In this document: positions 9,578 through 18,464 of the stretch, piece after piece | Layout: each line of letters opens with the position of its first letter | Position numbering within the stretch: the stretch's first letter is position 1 | Assembly (NCBI RefSeq): GCF_006517395.1 | Contig: NZ_VDCY01000008.1 | Span: forward strand, 62,001 to 126,000 | Direction of reading: 5' to 3' | DNA from: Terrilactibacillus laevilacticus | GTDB lineage: Bacteria > Bacillota > Bacilli > Bacillales > Sporolactobacillaceae | Length of the DNA stretch: 64,000 bases | Translations under genes and position numbers: made by a program | The notes under the pieces: generated by a model | Databases searched by the model: none | Told to the model about the DNA's origin: nothing | Seen by the model: the letters and a program-made list of their open reading frames with translations, nothing else

Positions 9578-9955
9578 ATGTATCCAGAAAATGAACAAAT
9601 TGGTCAGCAAGGTTTTGATATGAACTCTGATTTTCTTAGAGATCAGGAACAAAGTAATATTAAACAAATTTGCCAAAAGTATATGAATTATCATGTTGTT
9701 GGTCAAATGAAAGATGGTAAAAAAATAGAAGGTATTCTAACAGGTATGGACGATCAACATGTTATGTTATTGGTTCCTGAAGACGTAAGTGAAAGTGAAA
9801 GAGAATCATCCGATGAAAGATATTATGGCGGTGGTTATGGTGGTTATCCAAGATACCGTCGATTTAGACCTTATCGCTTTCCATATTTCCAATTCGTCTT
9901 TCCATTCTTCTATCCTTATCCTTATTACTATCCTTACTATCCATATCCTTACTAA
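9578..9955 (+). CDS. Tyrosine-rich protein with Sm-like N-terminal segment, putative spore coat component
   Basis: 125 residues in two parts. Residues 25-70 (IKQICQKYMNYHVVGQMKDG, KKIEGILTGMDDQHVMLLV) look like the Sm/LSM beta-strand pattern seen in several Bacillus spore-associated small proteins. Residues 80-125 are an extreme Gly/Tyr/Pro/Phe/Arg tail (YYGGGYGGYPRYRRF, then PYPYYYPYYPYPY), suited to tyrosine cross-linking in coats. AAAGGAGGAGGT precedes the ATG. The sigma-K-like promoter supports mother-cell expression, but family membership is an inference. Confidence 0.6.
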   Translation: MYPENEQIGQQGFDMNSDFLRDQEQSNIKQICQKYMNYHVVGQMKDGKKIEGILTGMDDQHVMLLVPEDVSESERESSDERYYGGGYGGYPRYRRFRPYRFPYFQFVFPFFYPYPYYYPYYPYPY

Positions 9956-9964
9956 TGATAAAAA

Positions 9965-10003
9965 GATGGCCCTTGACCAAGAAAAAGACCAAGGGCTTTT
10001 CCA
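9965..10003. terminator. Bidirectional terminator
   Basis: GATGGCCCTTGACC / (G)ACCAAGGGCTTTTCCATC with a purine-rich loop, between two convergent genes. Confidence 0.75.
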
Positions 10004-10059
10004 TCGGCTTTAAAAAATAGTCGTTATTTTCTTTTTATTCTAGGAAAATGCGACTAATG

Positions 10060-10896
10060 TTAACCATTTAATAATCTTTCCATTTTCTCTGCCGTATGAC
10101 CTTTCTCCAAAGGCCGATAAATCGTTAACTTAAGATCTGGAGAATCATAAACTTGTAATGTCATATGTTCCATAAATAATGTTCCTATGTAAGGATGTCT
10201 AATTTCTTTTTCCCCAATGGGTGTACCTAAAATTTCTTGATCCCCCCACCAATTGTTGAATTTTTCACTAGTGGTTCTTAATTCATCGATTAAATCTTTA
10301 TACCATCTTTCACCAATAAATCGGTTGGTTGTTGCTCTAAATTGTGCAAGTAAGCGTTTCGCATGATCTTCCCAATTTACAAGGAGTTCTTTATAGTCTT
10401 TAGAGCAAAAACATCTCCAAAGAGCATTTTTCTCTTTTGAACTCATTTTAGTAAAATCCCCAAAAACTTTACAAGCCGCTTTATTCCAAGATATTACATC
10501 CCATTTTTCATTAGTCACATATATCGGACAATCTTTTTGATGGTTAATGAAATTTTGTACAACTGGATGTAAGGTATCGACTATATCAGAATTGTTGTCC
10601 AAAGGGATTTGATGGTTTGCTAACAGGTAAATATGTTTCCGTTCTTCATGATTTAATTTTAAAATTCTTGAGATACTATCTAACACTTGTGTTGAAACTT
10701 GAATATCACGTCCTTGTTCCAACCACGTGTACCAAGTTAAACCAATTCCTGCTAACTGAGATAGTTCTTCTCTTCTTAATCCTATTGCTTTTCTTCTTTT
10801 ACCAATAGGTAAACCAAACTCTGTAGGTGATATTTTTCCTCTCTTTGATTTAAGAAATTTTCCTAGTTCTTTTTTTCTTTCTTTATCCATACTCAC
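10060..10896 (-). CDS. XRE-family regulator with MmyB-like ligand domain
   Basis: 278 residues. Residues 25-80 hold the helix-turn-helix (GKRRKAIGLRREELSQLAGIGLTWYTWLEQGRDIQVS), and the rest matches the MmyB-like ligand-binding region (CPIYVTNEKWDVISWNKAACKVFGDF, LLAQFRA, LTIYRP). Such proteins regulate neighbouring reductases, decarboxylases or efflux pumps in response to fatty-acid-like ligands. GTG 10896 has GGGAGG 8 bases upstream. The MFS/CMD operon directly upstream on the same strand is the likely target. Confidence 0.85.
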   Translation of the reverse strand: MSMDKERKKELGKFLKSKRGKISPTEFGLPIGKRRKAIGLRREELSQLAGIGLTWYTWLEQGRDIQVSTQVLDSISRILKLNHEERKHIYLLANHQIPLDNNSDIVDTLHPVVQNFINHQKDCPIYVTNEKWDVISWNKAACKVFGDFTKMSSKEKNALWRCFCSKDYKELLVNWEDHAKRLLAQFRATTNRFIGERWYKDLIDELRTTSEKFNNWWGDQEILGTPIGEKEIRHPYIGTLFMEHMTLQVYDSPDLKLTIYRPLEKGHTAEKMERLLNG

Positions 10897-10946
10897 AGTT
10901 CATTCCTCCCGACTATTCTTTTTAGGAGTCTTTAACTTAGAATATC

Positions 10947-10981
10947 AAAAAATAAAGAGAGCGGGAATTTTCCCACTCTGA
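10947..10981 (-). terminator. Terminator after the MFS/CMD operon
   Basis: Minus-strand stem AGAGTGGGA / TCCCGCTCT with an AAAT loop, followed by CTTTATTTTTT, just downstream of the CMD stop codon and upstream of the XRE regulator. Confidence 0.7.
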
Positions 10982-11017
10982 AAAGAAACTTTGTTTTAAA
11001 TTCGACCATACGTTAAT

Positions 11018-11413
11018 TTATATATTCTTTGCTTTTCTATCTTCAAAAACTTCTGTAGCTACTGTTAAAATTGTATTCAATCCACTCGGAAACCCTGAAT
11101 AAATAATCATTTGCATCATAGCTTCAACAATCTCTTCTTCAGTCCATCCAACGTTTAGTGCTCCATTTATATAAAATTTCAGTTGCTCAATATTACCCAT
11201 AGCTGTTAAGCCAGCAACAGTGGCCAGAAGGCGTGACTTCAAATCTAAGCCTGGCCTAGAAAAAATTTGTCCATAATTAAATGAAACAGCCAATGTCCCC
11301 AAATCCGGAGCAATTGAATCTTTAAAGCTATCTACAATACTTTCATAATTCTCACTGTCTATTTGTTTTAAAATATTTAAACCTTTTTCGAAGTTTTCAT
11401 CTTTTTTTATCAT
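11018..11413 (-). CDS. Carboxymuconolactone decarboxylase family protein
   Basis: 131 residues, all-helical CMD/AhpD-like fold; recognisable core LATVAGLTAMGNIEQLKFYINGALNVGWTEEEIVEAM. It lacks the CxxC pair of AhpD, so peroxidase activity is unlikely and a decarboxylase-type or uncharacterised role is more probable. ATG 11413 overlaps the MFS stop by one base (TAATG), with AAAGGAGAGG upstream, so the gene is translationally coupled to the transporter. Confidence 0.85.
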   Translation of the reverse strand: MIKKDENFEKGLNILKQIDSENYESIVDSFKDSIAPDLGTLAVSFNYGQIFSRPGLDLKSRLLATVAGLTAMGNIEQLKFYINGALNVGWTEEEIVEAMMQMIIYSGFPSGLNTILTVATEVFEDRKAKNI

Positions 11414-12618
11414 TATTGTCCTCTCCTTTGTGACACTTTTGCTTCTGTATTTATTTTTTTCTTCAAACCAAAAGCTGAAGTAAATGCAACAATGATCATA
11501 ATTAAACCAACAAAACATACTCCGCCCCATTTATAGTGACTCCAAGCGAGAGTACCTAAATAAGAGCCCAGTGCTCCTCCTAAAAAAGTAGATACCATAT
11601 AAATGCCATTTAATCGACTTCGTATTTCCTCAGGAAGTAGGAAAATTTGGGCTTGACAAGCAACCTGGTTGGCTTGTGTTCCCATGGTAATAAAGAGGCT
11701 ACCGATAACAATAGCTATTAAAGAGGTATTCCCTATAGTAAAGAGCATAAAAGAAATGAAACCAAGCAACATACATAAAATGTTTGCAAATGTTGCTCCT
11801 TTGTGGTCAATGATTCGTCCAATGATAGGGGTAGCAAAAGCTCCTCCTATCCCCACTAAACCAATTGTTCCTGCTACACTGCTTGAATAATGAAATGGGG
11901 AATGACTTAAACGGAAAACTAACGTTGTCCAAAACAAACTAAATGCCCCGAACATCATAGCTTGACTTACGCAGGCTCTCCTTAATATTTTTTCTCTAAG
12001 AAAAAGTGGCCAAAGTGATTGAAGTAACTCACCATATTTCATAGATTGAATCCCTTTACTTTTAGGTAAGTGCATTTTTATCAGTAAAATGATCACAAGT
12101 GTACATCCAAATGAGATCCAATACATCGATCGCCAACCCAAATAATTATTCACCACACCACTAATAAAACGGGCACCTAATATTCCACAAACTAATCCTA
12201 TGGCGACATTACCTAATACCTTTCCACGCTCCTTATCGATAGAGAAACTAGCAGCTAATGGCACGATAATTTGCGGCACAATAGTAAAGAAACCTAAAAA
12301 TAAGTTAGCCATGATCAACCAAATAAAATTTGGTGACAGCGCAGAAGCAACAAGACTTAGACAGACAAACATTAATAACGATAAAATCATTTTTCGTCTT
12401 TCAAATAGATCCCCTAACGGCACAAGAGTTAAATTACCTATCGCATAACCAACTTGTGATAGAGTCGCTACTATACCTATTTCTGTTGATGAAATACGAA
12501 AAGTTTCTGCCATGCTTAATAATAAATTTTGATTAAGATATACATTGGAAACAGTGAAGCCGCACGTGATGGCCATTAACAGCACGGTACGTCTTGATAT
12601 TGATCTTTTTTGTTCCAT
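11413..12618 (-). CDS. MFS transporter (drug/metabolite efflux type)
   Basis: 401 residues with twelve predicted membrane segments. The loop between segments 2 and 3 has GDLFERRKMILS, the MFS motif A region, and the second half repeats it as GRIIDHKGATF. Similar to YdhP/AraJ-type exporters. GAGGTGAGGGA precedes the ATG. Upstream lies a terminator-like hairpin in the leader, which may attenuate expression; the XRE regulator downstream is the likely transcriptional control. Confidence 0.85.
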   Translation of the reverse strand: MEQKRSISRRTVLLMAITCGFTVSNVYLNQNLLLSMAETFRISSTEIGIVATLSQVGYAIGNLTLVPLGDLFERRKMILSLLMFVCLSLVASALSPNFIWLIMANLFLGFFTIVPQIIVPLAASFSIDKERGKVLGNVAIGLVCGILGARFISGVVNNYLGWRSMYWISFGCTLVIILLIKMHLPKSKGIQSMKYGELLQSLWPLFLREKILRRACVSQAMMFGAFSLFWTTLVFRLSHSPFHYSSSVAGTIGLVGIGGAFATPIIGRIIDHKGATFANILCMLLGFISFMLFTIGNTSLIAIVIGSLFITMGTQANQVACQAQIFLLPEEIRSRLNGIYMVSTFLGGALGSYLGTLAWSHYKWGGVCFVGLIMIIVAFTSAFGLKKKINTEAKVSQRRGQ

Positions 12619-12649
12619 TCCCTCACCTCACTTTCTGAATTAAGATTAT

Positions 12650-12677
12650 AAAAAAAACGCCCCTATTCATAGGAGCG
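12650..12677 (-). terminator. Terminator-like hairpin in the leader of the MFS gene
   Basis: Minus strand: CGCTCCTAT / ATAGGGGCG with a short loop, then TTTTTTTT, 35 bases before the MFS start codon. No gene ends upstream, so it more likely serves as an attenuator of this operon than as a terminator of something else. The remaining 300 bases upstream (to 12980) hold no further recognisable gene. Confidence 0.6.
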
Positions 12678-12980
12678 TAGTTATACTGGTACAAAAAGTA
12701 CCCCTGTAATATTTAAATTAAACTAACTTACTTAATAGCTAGTACCGGAACTTAAATGACTGGAGAAAAAAATATACATTTTATATTTCATCATAACAAG
12801 ATAAATAGGAAGTGTTTATAAAGATTGATTAATAGGTTGATATAACCTTTCAGTTCCCTTTTCATTAATTGGGAGCAACCTTCAAAATAGCGATAGGTTA
12901 TGTAAGGGCTTGCCACGACTGTTTGAATCCAAAGTTTGTGGCGTGATATCAAACTTGAAATATTTTAGGCATCTAGTTGA

Positions 12981-13443
12981 CTAACCGAAAACCTTATATT
13001 TTATAGTCAATCTGTAGTAAAGATAAAGCACCACATAGGCAAGTGAGTAGCTAACTAACGTCCAGCCGATGTTCCAATCATTTCGATAAATGACTTTTCC
13101 AAACAAAACACCGATTAATTCCATAATTGTGGTAATAACAATAAATAAAAAGAACATGACGGTTTTGTTGTATTTTCTATAATGTACAAAGAAAATAAAA
13201 AGACAGCCTAGAATAGGATATACCGACCACATAAGGGATAGCTGCTAATGAAATTTCTGTGAATCTCACATCCAGTCTCCAAAAGAAGTTAAAACCAAAC
13301 TGGTTGATAAGTAAACTAATAGCCATTACAGCGGGAACAAAAGTCAATAGTAACTTTATTTTATTTCTGAAAATAAAGCCTGCAATAATCCATGGAATGA
13401 CAAATCCAGCTAATATATGAAATAACAAGAGAATGTCCCTCAT
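12981..13443 (-). pseudogene. CBO0543-like small membrane protein, frameshifted
   Basis: Two overlapping frames make one protein. 13177-13443 gives MRDILLLFHILAGFVIPWII...SLAAIPYVV and 12981-13232 continues with SVYPILGCLFIFFVHYRK...WTLVSYSLAYVVLYLYYR. Together they have five hydrophobic segments, about 150 residues, as in the CBO0543 family of Bacillus membrane proteins of unknown function. The frames switch around 13200-13232. Either a single-base indel inactivated it or the base call is wrong. Confidence 0.6.
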
Positions 13444-13618
13444 TTTTTCCTATTTCATTAATTAGTCATTTTTATCCATAACGAGGAAGTTTTATACAAG
13501 GTAAGTGAATAAGACTAAGTCATATGGCGTAATAAAAAAATTAGATAAGTAGGTTATCAAGGTACCAACCTATTGAATCAACAACCTACACTTCAAATCG
13601 AGAACTATGAATAAAGTT

Positions 13619-15337
13619 TCATATTTTTAATTTCATCGTCTTGAAATCTTCAATATATTTCTGAAATCTATCAGCATTGATAGGCTTACTCCAATAGAAA
13701 CCTTGACCCTCATGACAATTCTGTTGCTTTAAATAGTCCAGTTGTTCCTTTGTTTCGATTCCTTCAGCAATAACCCTATGATTTAGATGTTCTCCCATGC
13801 TTATGATTGTATTTACGATCACTTTTCCATCTAAATCCAACTCTTTGATAAAAGATTTATCAATCTTTAGAGTATCTATTGGAAGTTGTTTTAAATAACT
13901 CAAAGATGAATATCCTGTTCCAAAATCATCAATGGAGATGCCTATTTTATGCGATTTTAAATCTCTTAGAATTTTTTCAGATTCCTTCATATCCAATATC
14001 GTTCCCTCAGTTATTTCAATTTCTAAATAAGCTGGATCAAGCCTGGCCTCATCAAGAATTTTTTCTAAATTTTTCACAAATGATGTGTCCTTAAACTGAA
14101 TTGGAGAGACATTGACGCATATTCTCTTTAATTTAATTCCTTGAATGAGCCATGATTTCATTTGACAACACACTTTTTGTAATACCCAGTTGCCTATTTC
14201 CGTGATTAGATCAAATTCTTCTAACAAAGGAATAAACTCTGATGGCGGTACATGTCCCAAAATAGGACTTTCCCAACGTAGCAAGGCCTCAGCTGCACTA
14301 ATTGTATTATGAGTTAAATTAATAATTGGTTGATAGACAATATGAAACTGATTATTCCTCAAAGCATTTCTAAGCTCATTTTCTATTTTGTAATAACGTT
14401 CTAATTCATTGTTTTGATTAGGAGTATTGAAACAATAAGAATTACCTATTTGTTTTTTTGCATGATACATAGCGATATCAGCTTGTTTTATTAAAGTGTC
14501 TACCAATCCATCGATATTTGTTTGTTCAGAGTCAATACGCCCCAAGCTTATGCCAATACTGACCGATACTCCAATTTGTTTTTTCTCAAAAACCAGAAAG
14601 GGAGCTGAAATATTGTCTATTAGTTTTTCAATGACTACGATGACATTTTCTTTGACCATCACGTTATCAAGAATGATGATAAACTCGTCACCACCTTGCC
14701 GTACAATGAGATCGTCTTCTCGAAGACACTTCTTAATACGATTCGCAAATTTCTCTAATAAGGAATCTCCAATGTTATGACCATATTTATCGTTAATTGA
14801 TTTGAATCTATCAATATCTAGAAATAAAACAGCCATGTTTTTGGTTTTAACATTTTTAAGATTGCCAACCCACTTTTTTAGCATGTTTCGATTAGGTAAA
14901 GTGGTAAGCGGATCATAAAAAGCCATGACTTCAATGTTTTTCTCATAAACTTTAAGTGATGTTATATCGTGTCTTATTGCTATATATTGATACGGTTTGC
15001 CGTTATCTTTTAAAAATGGAACAATGGTTGTATCGACCCAATAGTAACTCCCATCTTTGGCCTTATTCTTAATCTCACCTTTCCAAACATGGCCAGTTCC
15101 AATGGTACGCCACATGTCTTTAAAAAAGGATTTATCATGGTAACCTGAATTTATAATACTATGTTTACTGCCTTCTAATTCTTCTTTACTGTACTTAGAT
15201 ATTTCACAAAACTTCTTGTTAGCAAATCGTATAACCCCTTTGTTATCTGTTATGGCAACAATGGACGATTCATTTAAGGCTATCTCAAGATCTCTCAACT
15301 TTTTTTGAGCTTCACCTAGTTGTTTTATATAATTCAC
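13619..15337 (-). CDS. PAS-GGDEF-EAL cyclic-di-GMP turnover protein
   Basis: 572 residues. A PAS domain (about 15-130, YYWVDTTIVPF) is followed by a GGDEF domain with an intact RQGGDEF active site near residue 213 and an EAL domain with AAEALLRWESP near 349 and DDFGTGYSSLSYL. No membrane segment or signal was seen, so it is cytosolic. Both catalytic motifs look intact; net direction of c-di-GMP turnover cannot be predicted. It is monocistronic. Confidence 0.92.
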   Translation of the reverse strand: MNYIKQLGEAQKKLRDLEIALNESSIVAITDNKGVIRFANKKFCEISKYSKEELEGSKHSIINSGYHDKSFFKDMWRTIGTGHVWKGEIKNKAKDGSYYWVDTTIVPFLKDNGKPYQYIAIRHDITSLKVYEKNIEVMAFYDPLTTLPNRNMLKKWVGNLKNVKTKNMAVLFLDIDRFKSINDKYGHNIGDSLLEKFANRIKKCLREDDLIVRQGGDEFIIILDNVMVKENVIVVIEKLIDNISAPFLVFEKKQIGVSVSIGISLGRIDSEQTNIDGLVDTLIKQADIAMYHAKKQIGNSYCFNTPNQNNELERYYKIENELRNALRNNQFHIVYQPIINLTHNTISAAEALLRWESPILGHVPPSEFIPLLEEFDLITEIGNWVLQKVCCQMKSWLIQGIKLKRICVNVSPIQFKDTSFVKNLEKILDEARLDPAYLEIEITEGTILDMKESEKILRDLKSHKIGISIDDFGTGYSSLSYLKQLPIDTLKIDKSFIKELDLDGKVIVNTIISMGEHLNHRVIAEGIETKEQLDYLKQQNCHEGQGFYWSKPINADRFQKYIEDFKTMKLKI

Positions 15338-15509
15338 TCATATCACCCTTGACATCCTGTTTTATATAATGAATACTGCATCCTATTATTGTGACTATAA
15401 TCACACCTTGTTTTTAAAAACTAACATATTTTATATTTCAAGGATGTGATAGATGTCACCCATAATATATCTTATAAAATATTGTTCAAAAGATGATACA
15501 GCGAAGAAA

Positions 15510-16478
15510 TTAATTCACAACTAATGCCCGTTTTCCCATGCCGTTGTATATTTGGATAAACTTACTTTTTGATACTTTTACATTCTTTCCACTTACTTTC
15601 GTTGATTCACTATCATTAAAATAAACATATTTACTATCTACACCAGTCACAACAACGCAATGTAATGGACGTGGAGCTAGGATTGTTTTTCCTTTAGGTG
15701 TTTTCCAAGTACGTTTTGTAGGTAATTCATGCGTAATGGTAAACCAAACAAGGGTTGGTTTTCGTTTTTTTACATAACCTTCGATCACACTGAAGTCTTT
15801 ACCATATAAAGCCATTCCGCCTTTGCGATATTTATCAAGAACTTTTTTAAGGGGATTTGGATTAATTGTAAATCCAGTCCCGTATGGGTCTCCAACAAAT
15901 CCAATTTCAGGATCTCCCCATATTTTAATTGAACCATCACGGTTCCTTTTCAGAGGAGTTCTATCTCGCGGCATTTGATTTGCCAATGTTGTTTTGCTCA
16001 CATTTCTTCCATAATAACTTAATGCCATAGCCAGTGCAGTTACTTCACAACCAGAAGGTAATTGAGGTCGCTGTCTTATTAATGGTACATTTAATGGTTT
16101 GGTGGTTGATGTAGATGGAGAACTTTTTACCGTCGATACTTTGACATAACTTCCACTTACATAGCCTGTTTTTCCACTAAAATTTATTTTGTACCAACCA
16201 TTGGACAATTTTTGCTTCACTGATAATGACTGTCCTTTTTTAATTCTTCCAATGACCGGGTATTTTGTACCTGCTCCTTTTCGTACGTTTAAGGATGTGG
16301 CAGAGACGGTATATTTTGTTATACTCGTTGTCGTAGCAATGGCCGAATTAACTCCTGTAAACCCAGTTATACTAACAGAAACAAGTACCATAGTAATAGC
16401 CCATTTTGCAAAAAACGATTTCGCGTGAAATAGCTTTTTCTCATTAATAGATATTATATTTTTTTCTTTTTTGTCCAC
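15510..16478 (-). CDS. Secreted SH3b plus C39-like papain-fold protein
   Basis: 322 residues. An N-terminal signal anchor (FFAKWAITMVLVSVSITGFTGV) is followed by a bacterial SH3 domain (YTVSATSLNVRKGAGTKYPV...GYVSGSYVKV) and a Peptidase_C39_2 domain with Cys in LPSGCEVTALAMAL, His in LHCVVVTGVD and an acidic FNDSES. SH3b domains bind cell walls. GTG 16478 is preceded by AAGGAG. The catalytic domain is about 80% identical to that of the gene at 22319, which lacks SH3b, so one arose by recent duplication. Confidence 0.85.
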   Translation of the reverse strand: MDKKEKNIISINEKKLFHAKSFFAKWAITMVLVSVSITGFTGVNSAIATTTSITKYTVSATSLNVRKGAGTKYPVIGRIKKGQSLSVKQKLSNGWYKINFSGKTGYVSGSYVKVSTVKSSPSTSTTKPLNVPLIRQRPQLPSGCEVTALAMALSYYGRNVSKTTLANQMPRDRTPLKRNRDGSIKIWGDPEIGFVGDPYGTGFTINPNPLKKVLDKYRKGGMALYGKDFSVIEGYVKKRKPTLVWFTITHELPTKRTWKTPKGKTILAPRPLHCVVVTGVDSKYVYFNDSESTKVSGKNVKVSKSKFIQIYNGMGKRALVVN

Positions 16479-16553
16479 TTTTTTGCTCCTTAAATGAGAT
16501 AGATTGAACTATTTTATAATTTTAATAGTTTGACAATATATGTAAGCTCGTCA

Positions 16554-17168
16554 TCATAGTTTATTAGATTTGTTGTTAAATGATTTAACAACTACAAATA
16601 TTTGATTATAGTAATACTTAACTTCTGTGACTTCTAAATTAGACTGTTTCAATAACGCTAGAGTATCCCGATTCAAATGGCAACCATCACATAGTTTTTT
16701 CCATAGCGGTGTTAGTAAATCCTGCGTTTTTCTTAGAAAAGGTTGTTCGACTCTAACATGTTCGAAAAACAGCACTTTCGCTCCTGGTTTACTGACCCGT
16801 TCTATTTCCTGTATAGCCTTGACTGGATTTGGAATCGTACAAAATACCAACGTTGCTAATACCGTATCAAACGTATCATCAGCAAAGGGGAGAGATTCCG
16901 CACGGGCATTGGATAGCTGTATTGGAACCCTGGCTCTTTCTAGACGACGGAGGGACTTCTCTCTCATGATTGAATTTGGCTCGATTGCATCTACACGTAT
17001 CGCATTTCTGTAGTAAGGAAAATTAATTCCTGTGCCTGAACCCACCTCTAGTACCCTACCATTCGCTTCTTTCCCCAGCTTCGTTCGAATTTTTTTAAAC
17101 CCTGATCGTTCAATTGGCCTCATGGCTATATCATAGATTCTTGGGAACCACTTTCCCATGGACTTCAC
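16554..17168 (-). CDS. Class I SAM-dependent methyltransferase
   Basis: 204 residues with motif I VLEVGSGTGINFPYY, an acidic residue at VDAIEPN for SAM ribose, and motif IV region DTVLATLVFCTIPNP. The layout and LLTPLWKKLCDGCHLNRDT resemble phospholipid- or UbiE/arsenite-type methyltransferases of Bacillus (YxbB/PhcB-like). Substrate unknown. It is monocistronic. Confidence 0.8.
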   Translation of the reverse strand: MKSMGKWFPRIYDIAMRPIERSGFKKIRTKLGKEANGRVLEVGSGTGINFPYYRNAIRVDAIEPNSIMREKSLRRLERARVPIQLSNARAESLPFADDTFDTVLATLVFCTIPNPVKAIQEIERVSKPGAKVLFFEHVRVEQPFLRKTQDLLTPLWKKLCDGCHLNRDTLALLKQSNLEVTEVKYYYNQIFVVVKSFNNKSNKL

Positions 17169-17272
17169 CTCTATTTAAAATCAAAACGATTAAGACTATA
17201 AGTTGAATTTTCTCAGCTTCTTCCATTTGATATAACTGGTTTAATTTTATTACAAACAGCCAGTTTATTAAA

Positions 17273-17474
17273 GTGCGTGTTCAAAGAGGTGGGAAATTAG
17301 AAGCAAGAAGGAGAAGAGCTGGCAGTTTTCTTTGGACCAGCATTCCATATGATGTGGTAGATTCAGGCGCCAACGTGAGAGATTTTAGCTAGAGATCTTT
17401 TTGTATCCATTCCATGAGGACCGAAAAAACAAGCGGGAGCCGAGGGTTCATTTGGCGACTTTTTGAACACGCAC
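17273..17474 (-). repeat. Structured intergenic repeat, 202-bp variant with terminal inverted repeats
   Basis: Bounded by GTGCGTGTTCAAA and TTTGAACACGCAC, a perfect 13-base inverted pair. It shares internal blocks (GATTTTAGCTAGAGATC, TTCAGGCGCC, TGAGGACCG) with the copy at 433-716. Boundaries like these suggest a non-autonomous mobile element. Confidence 0.75.
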
Positions 17475-17507
17475 TTAAAATAATTTTTTCTTTTTTCTAT
17501 ACAAACA

Positions 17508-17548
17508 AAAACAGCTCTGTGCAATAGAAAAGTAAACAGAGCTGTTTT
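17508..17548 (-). terminator. Terminator downstream of the CMD/tautomerase operon
   Basis: Perfect stem AAAACAGCTCTGT / ACAGAGCTGTTTT with a 15-base loop; on the minus strand it is followed by TTTTTGTTT. Confidence 0.7.
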
Positions 17549-17574
17549 AGATAAAATATTAAGTAGATTCTGGT

Positions 17575-17619
17575 TAAGCATTTAGTGCCTTTTTGTAAAA
17601 GTCAATCGCTTCACTTGCA
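17575..17619 (-). pseudogene. VOC-family gene fragment
   Basis: Fourteen codons ASEAIDFYKKALNA followed by a stop, nearly identical at DNA level to bases 23537-23581 inside the VOC gene at 23190. Only this segment remains, abutting the downstream terminator. It is a scar of recombination or deletion. Confidence 0.6.
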
Positions 17620-17698
17620 AAAACCCGTTTTATGTTGTTAGACACTTGCTTCATTCGATAAATTTCGCGTGGTGACAGTAGACTGCGCCAAACAAAAT

Positions 17699-18007
17699 TC
17701 AGGCCAATACTATATTTAACGCAGAGGCTGCTTTAGGCCAGCCAACATAAAAGGCCATATGTGTTATCAAAGCGATAATTTCCTTTTCATTAATTCCATT
17801 CTTTTCAGCTAATCGTATATGGAATGATAGTTGTTCAGTATTGCCAATACTAATTAGAGCAGATAGTGTACTTAAACTCCTTTCTCTGGATGTTAAAGTA
17901 GGATCTCTCCATACTTTTTCGAACAATATGTTTTCACTGTAATCAACAAAATCGGGAGCCATTTCTCTCATTTTTTTTGGTATATTGGATTCGATACGAT
18001 CATTCAC
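17699..18007 (-). CDS. Carboxymuconolactone decarboxylase family protein
   Basis: 102 residues with the CMD core RDPTLTSRERSLSTLSALISIGNTEQLSFHIRLAEKNGI (continues HMAFYVGWPKAASAL). No CxxC pair. GTG 18007 overlaps the tautomerase stop (TAGTG) and is preceded by GGAGGG, so the two are coupled. It forms an operon with the tautomerase and DUF4865 genes, opposite a LysR regulator; a role in degrading or detoxifying a small carbonyl compound is inferred. Confidence 0.82.
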   Translation of the reverse strand: MNDRIESNIPKKMREMAPDFVDYSENILFEKVWRDPTLTSRERSLSTLSALISIGNTEQLSFHIRLAEKNGINEKEIIALITHMAFYVGWPKAASALNIVLA

Positions 18008-18420
18008 TATTCTTTTCCCTCCATCATATTAACCATTTGTGCTACTCCTTGACCAAATGACCAGTTTTCAGCAGATGTCTCGTTTAGTGTAATAAAAATA
18101 TCAGTTGTAGAGATGTTTAAATGGTTAGAAATAGCTTTTGATATGGATTGATACAAGTTCTTTTTCTGATTTACTGTCCTTCCTGGCCCACAAGTAATAG
18201 AAACATGCATCATGTTTTCTGTTCTCTTTTTATCTCTTTCTATTAGGTAATACGGATCATAAAAAAATTGATTAGATAGGTAGGGAAAAAACATTTGAAA
18301 GTAATCATTTTCAGGAACTTCAAAATGTTCAATCAACGAATGATGAATACTTTTGCTCACCTTCTCTAATTCTTCTTTATTCGATAGACCTTCAGGATAA
18401 TAAACGTTAACAAACGGCAT
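18007..18420 (-). CDS. Tautomerase family protein (YrdN-like)
   Basis: 137 residues beginning MPFVNVYYPEGLSNKEELE. Proline at position 2 would become the catalytic N-terminal proline of the 4-oxalocrotonate tautomerase superfamily after removal of Met. A second beta-alpha-beta half (MMHVSITCGPGRTVNQKKNLY, DIFITLNETSAENWSFG) gives the longer, fused architecture. Second gene of the LysR-linked operon. Confidence 0.82.
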   Translation of the reverse strand: MPFVNVYYPEGLSNKEELEKVSKSIHHSLIEHFEVPENDYFQMFFPYLSNQFFYDPYYLIERDKKRTENMMHVSITCGPGRTVNQKKNLYQSISKAISNHLNISTTDIFITLNETSAENWSFGQGVAQMVNMMEGKE

Positions 18421-18464
18421 ATACTCTCATTCCCTTTCTTGTTGTTCGTTTTTATGATTAATGG

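Noticed and set aside
17363-17581. 72-codon minus-strand frame
   Set aside because: Crosses a terminator hairpin and a repeat; composition is not protein-like.
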